This document shows positions 62,116 through 64,000 of a stretch of 64,000 nucleotides of DNA, piece after piece. Position numbers and translations under genes: made by a program. How positions within the stretch are numbered: the first letter of the stretch is position 1; each line of letters opens with the position of its first letter. Origin of the DNA: Flavobacterium defluvii (GTDB lineage: Bacteria > Bacteroidota > Bacteroidia > Flavobacteriales > Flavobacteriaceae); assembly GCF_900129555.1 (NCBI RefSeq), contig NZ_FQWC01000005.1, forward strand, positions 186,001-250,000, read 5' to 3'. The notes below the pieces were generated by a model. The model worked only from the letters and a program-made list of their open reading frames with translations, had not been told where the DNA came from and made no database searches.

Positions 62116-62478
62116 TTATTTTTTAAAAGTTCCAAAATGCCACAAAACCCCAGACGGATCGTGGAGAAAACATTCGCTCCCCCAATCTAAATGACGTGTT
62201 GGTGTTAGTTTTACGCCATATTTTTCAGTTAAGTTTAAGGCAAAAAGTTCGTTATAATAACGCTCAGCGTCATCAACTTCAAGGAAAATCATCGTATTTT
62301 CAATCCAGTTTTTATCATAATAATCTTGTAGATAAAAAGCCGTATCTCCTGATTTAAAAACTGAAAAATTAGATTCTAAAACTACTTCTTCAAAACCTAA
62401 ATCACGATAAAAGCTTCTCGAAACTTCGAAATTTTTAGCGCCTATAAATGGTCGTATTGATTTTATGCTGTGGTTCAT
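62116..62478 (-). CDS. VOC-family (glyoxalase/bleomycin-resistance-like) protein
   Basis: A 120-residue single VOC domain: IRPFIGAKNFEVSRSFYRDL and GFEEVVLESNFSVFKSG, DTAFYLQDYYDKNW, MIFLEVDDAERYYNELF and the end ECFLHDPSGVLWHFG. Such domains bind metal or small molecules and act as dimers; the catalytic pairing of glyoxalase I cannot be confirmed. It is convergent with the 2H gene and separated by 55 nt from the antiporter gene behind it. Confidence 0.87.
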   Translation of the reverse strand: MNHSIKSIRPFIGAKNFEVSRSFYRDLGFEEVVLESNFSVFKSGDTAFYLQDYYDKNWIENTMIFLEVDDAERYYNELFALNLTEKYGVKLTPTRHLDWGSECFLHDPSGVLWHFGTFKK

Positions 62479-62533
62479 TTCAATTGATATTAATTATTTT
62501 TTTAAACTTGCTAACCTATCAAAAAAAATATTT

Positions 62534-64000
62534 TTACCCCTTCTTCAAAATACTTCCTAAACCACGTCCAATCTGCTCAATAGCTTCCAGACTTTTGGTT
62601 AATGGAGTTGCGGTAAAATCTTCATAAGCATCCATCGAACTAATTTTACGATCGTCTTGCGGATAAACCAGAATGATATTATTATCGTTGAAGAATTTTT
62701 CGAACTTTTGCGGCAGTCTGTCAAAAATAGAATGATATGAAACGGAACCTTTTCTCGATAAATTGAAAACAATTAAATCTGTTGGTTTAATTTCATCAGA
62801 AATAGCTTCAAAATCATCCCATTCTGTAACAGATTTAAAACCTAATTTAGCATTTAATCGAAGGTTATTGGCAATTTGCTGAATAGTTTGATGCGTTTTA
62901 TATTCGGCATAAAGAACTATCGGAATACTTAATTCCTGTGACAATCTGCATATTTTTTGTAATAAAAGCTGAAACCCAATTCCTCTTTCTGAAAAAGGCG
63001 GACAAATAAAAACCAATCTTTTATCTTCAATAAAATTTCGCTGAAACCTGCTTATAAATAAACTTTTATCAACATTGTTTATAATCGAATCAACATTTTC
63101 TCCAAAAATTTTGTCTAAGAAACCGGTCTTTTTCGGCCAGCCCACAATCACAATATCCGACATTATTTCTTTGGAAGTTCTTGCAATTCCGCTCGCAGGA
63201 TTATGGTCAATTCTAGCAATTGTATTTATTTTCACTTCAGATGCAGATCCCTGAATTACAAATTTATCAACTGCTTTTCTGTATTTTAAAATGTTTTTTT
63301 CGGCCTGATCGTTATTAGGAACAATTGTTAAAAGCGTAACCGGATTTGATGATTTTTTATCTTTTATCAAAAGTGCAAAATCAAGCAAACTGGCTGCTGC
63401 CGAAGTTTTTGCTAACGGAATTAAAATATGTTCATCTAAAATTTGATCGCTTCCTTCATTTTCATGCGAAATCTCCTCTTCGCAAATTGCAATCTTTTTA
63501 GCTGCCTTTTCGGTTGCAAAGGAGGCAACAATACAGGTTATCAGAATTAAAATAATAGTTCCGTTTAAAATATTCTCATCCAAAATTTTAGCCTTAAAAC
63601 CAACTAAAATTACAGCAAGTGTTGCCGCGGCATGCGCACTGCTCAGACCAAAAATAAGCTGTCTTTCGGTTTTGCTGTATTTAAAAACGACTTGAGTAAA
63701 AAATGCTGCAATCCATTTCCCAAAAATAGCAACAACACTCAAAGTTGCGGCCACAATTAGAGCCATTGGACCACTCAAAATCACACTTACATCTACCAGC
63801 ATTCCAACAGAAATAAGAAAGAAAGGAATAAACAATGAATTCCCTATAAATTCAATTCTGTTCATTAAAGCTGATGAATGCGGTATTAATGGATTTAATG
63901 CCAAACCTGCAACGAAAGCGCCAATAATTGGTTCTACTCCAGCCACTTCCGCTAAAAACGCTGCAAAGAATACGACAGACAATACAAAAATATAATGGGC
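62534..64000 (-). CDS. CPA2-family cation:proton antiporter with USP-like C-terminus (5' partial)
   Basis: Membrane antiporter cut by the window end. The visible part (at least 488 residues) begins within the transporter: EVAGVEPIIGAFVAGLALNP, FFLISVGMLVDVSVILSGPM and AHAAATLAVILVGFKAKILD are typical CPA2 (KefB/NapA-type) helices. After about residue 165, two cytosolic universal-stress-protein-like domains follow (LDEHILIPLAKTSAAASLLD; DIVIVGWPKKTGFLDKIFG). The frame stays open to base 64000, so the start lies outside. Na+/H+ or K+/H+ exchange cannot be told apart. Confidence 0.9.
   Translation of the reverse strand, partial: AHYIFVLSVVFFAAFLAEVAGVEPIIGAFVAGLALNPLIPHSSALMNRIEFIGNSLFIPFFLISVGMLVDVSVILSGPMALIVAATLSVVAIFGKWIAAFFTQVVFKYSKTERQLIFGLSSAHAAATLAVILVGFKAKILDENILNGTIILILITCIVASFATEKAAKKIAICEEEISHENEGSDQILDEHILIPLAKTSAAASLLDFALLIKDKKSSNPVTLLTIVPNNDQAEKNILKYRKAVDKFVIQGSASEVKINTIARIDHNPASGIARTSKEIMSDIVIVGWPKKTGFLDKIFGENVDSIINNVDKSLFISRFQRNFIEDKRLVFICPPFSERGIGFQLLLQKICRLSQELSIPIVLYAEYKTHQTIQQIANNLRLNAKLGFKSVTEWDDFEAISDEIKPTDLIVFNLSRKGSVSYHSIFDRLPQKFEKFFNDNNIILVYPQDDRKISSMDAYEDFTATPLTKSLEAIEQIGRGLGSILKKG

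Overview
The window is chromosomal DNA of a low-GC Bacteroidota, most likely a Flavobacterium. The evidence is two SusC/SusD pairs, a Rho factor with the long Bacteroidota-type N-terminal insert, many DUFs typical of flavobacteria (DUF3667, DUF4293, DUF1810, DUF4261), promoters of the TTG-N16-19-TAnnTTTG type, and gene starts without obvious Shine-Dalgarno sequences. I see no rRNA, tRNA, CRISPR array, insertion sequence or prophage. About 59 protein genes are supported, and the two at the window edges are incomplete. Layout, 1-21.5 kb: a SufS-like cysteine desulfurase with a long disordered N-terminus, which marks it as probable cargo of a family 2A encapsulin whose shell gene would lie upstream of the window; SusC/SusD pair 1; DUF1810; rocD (ornithine aminotransferase) divergent from an Lrp/AsnC regulator; an exported hydrolase run (M28 peptidase, cyanophycinase-like S51 peptidase, Ntn-type acylase); a dienelactone hydrolase; DUF3667 plus a lipoprotein M28 peptidase; rho with the divergent DUF4293 gene; and a NarL/DesK-type two-component pair. 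Layout, 21.5-40.2 kb: a YfcE-type phosphoesterase; a large SPFH/flotillin protein enclosed by an inverted repeat; truA; an MsbA-like ABC exporter; a LytS-type kinase; a metzincin-SusC-SusD operon and a LytTR regulator (together a likely peptide-uptake locus); a NUMOD4/HNH-like protein; and lpdA. 

Layout, 40.4-64 kb: a compact four-gene operon of a YdjI-type SPFH protein, two zinc-ribbon proteins and an unrecognised acidic protein (the best candidate for an under-described system, probably membrane stress); an exported beta-carbonic anhydrase; a TPM protein; then about 18 kb of short accessory genes: an arginase-fold enzyme, two GNATs, three DUF1801 proteins, a DUF2975/YozG-like pair, a flavodoxin-fold oxidoreductase, DUF4261, two SRPBCC proteins, an NmrA reductase with an AraC regulator, a serine hydrolase, an MBL hydrolase, a beta-propeller lactonase, a LOG-family protein, an outer-membrane barrel, a 2H phosphoesterase, a VOC protein and a CPA2 antiporter cut by the window end. 

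The intergenic DNA is unusually structured. At least eight families of short palindromic or direct-repeat elements fill most gaps longer than about 80 bp, and one terminator stem (core AATCCGATTTGT) recurs four times within 5 kb.
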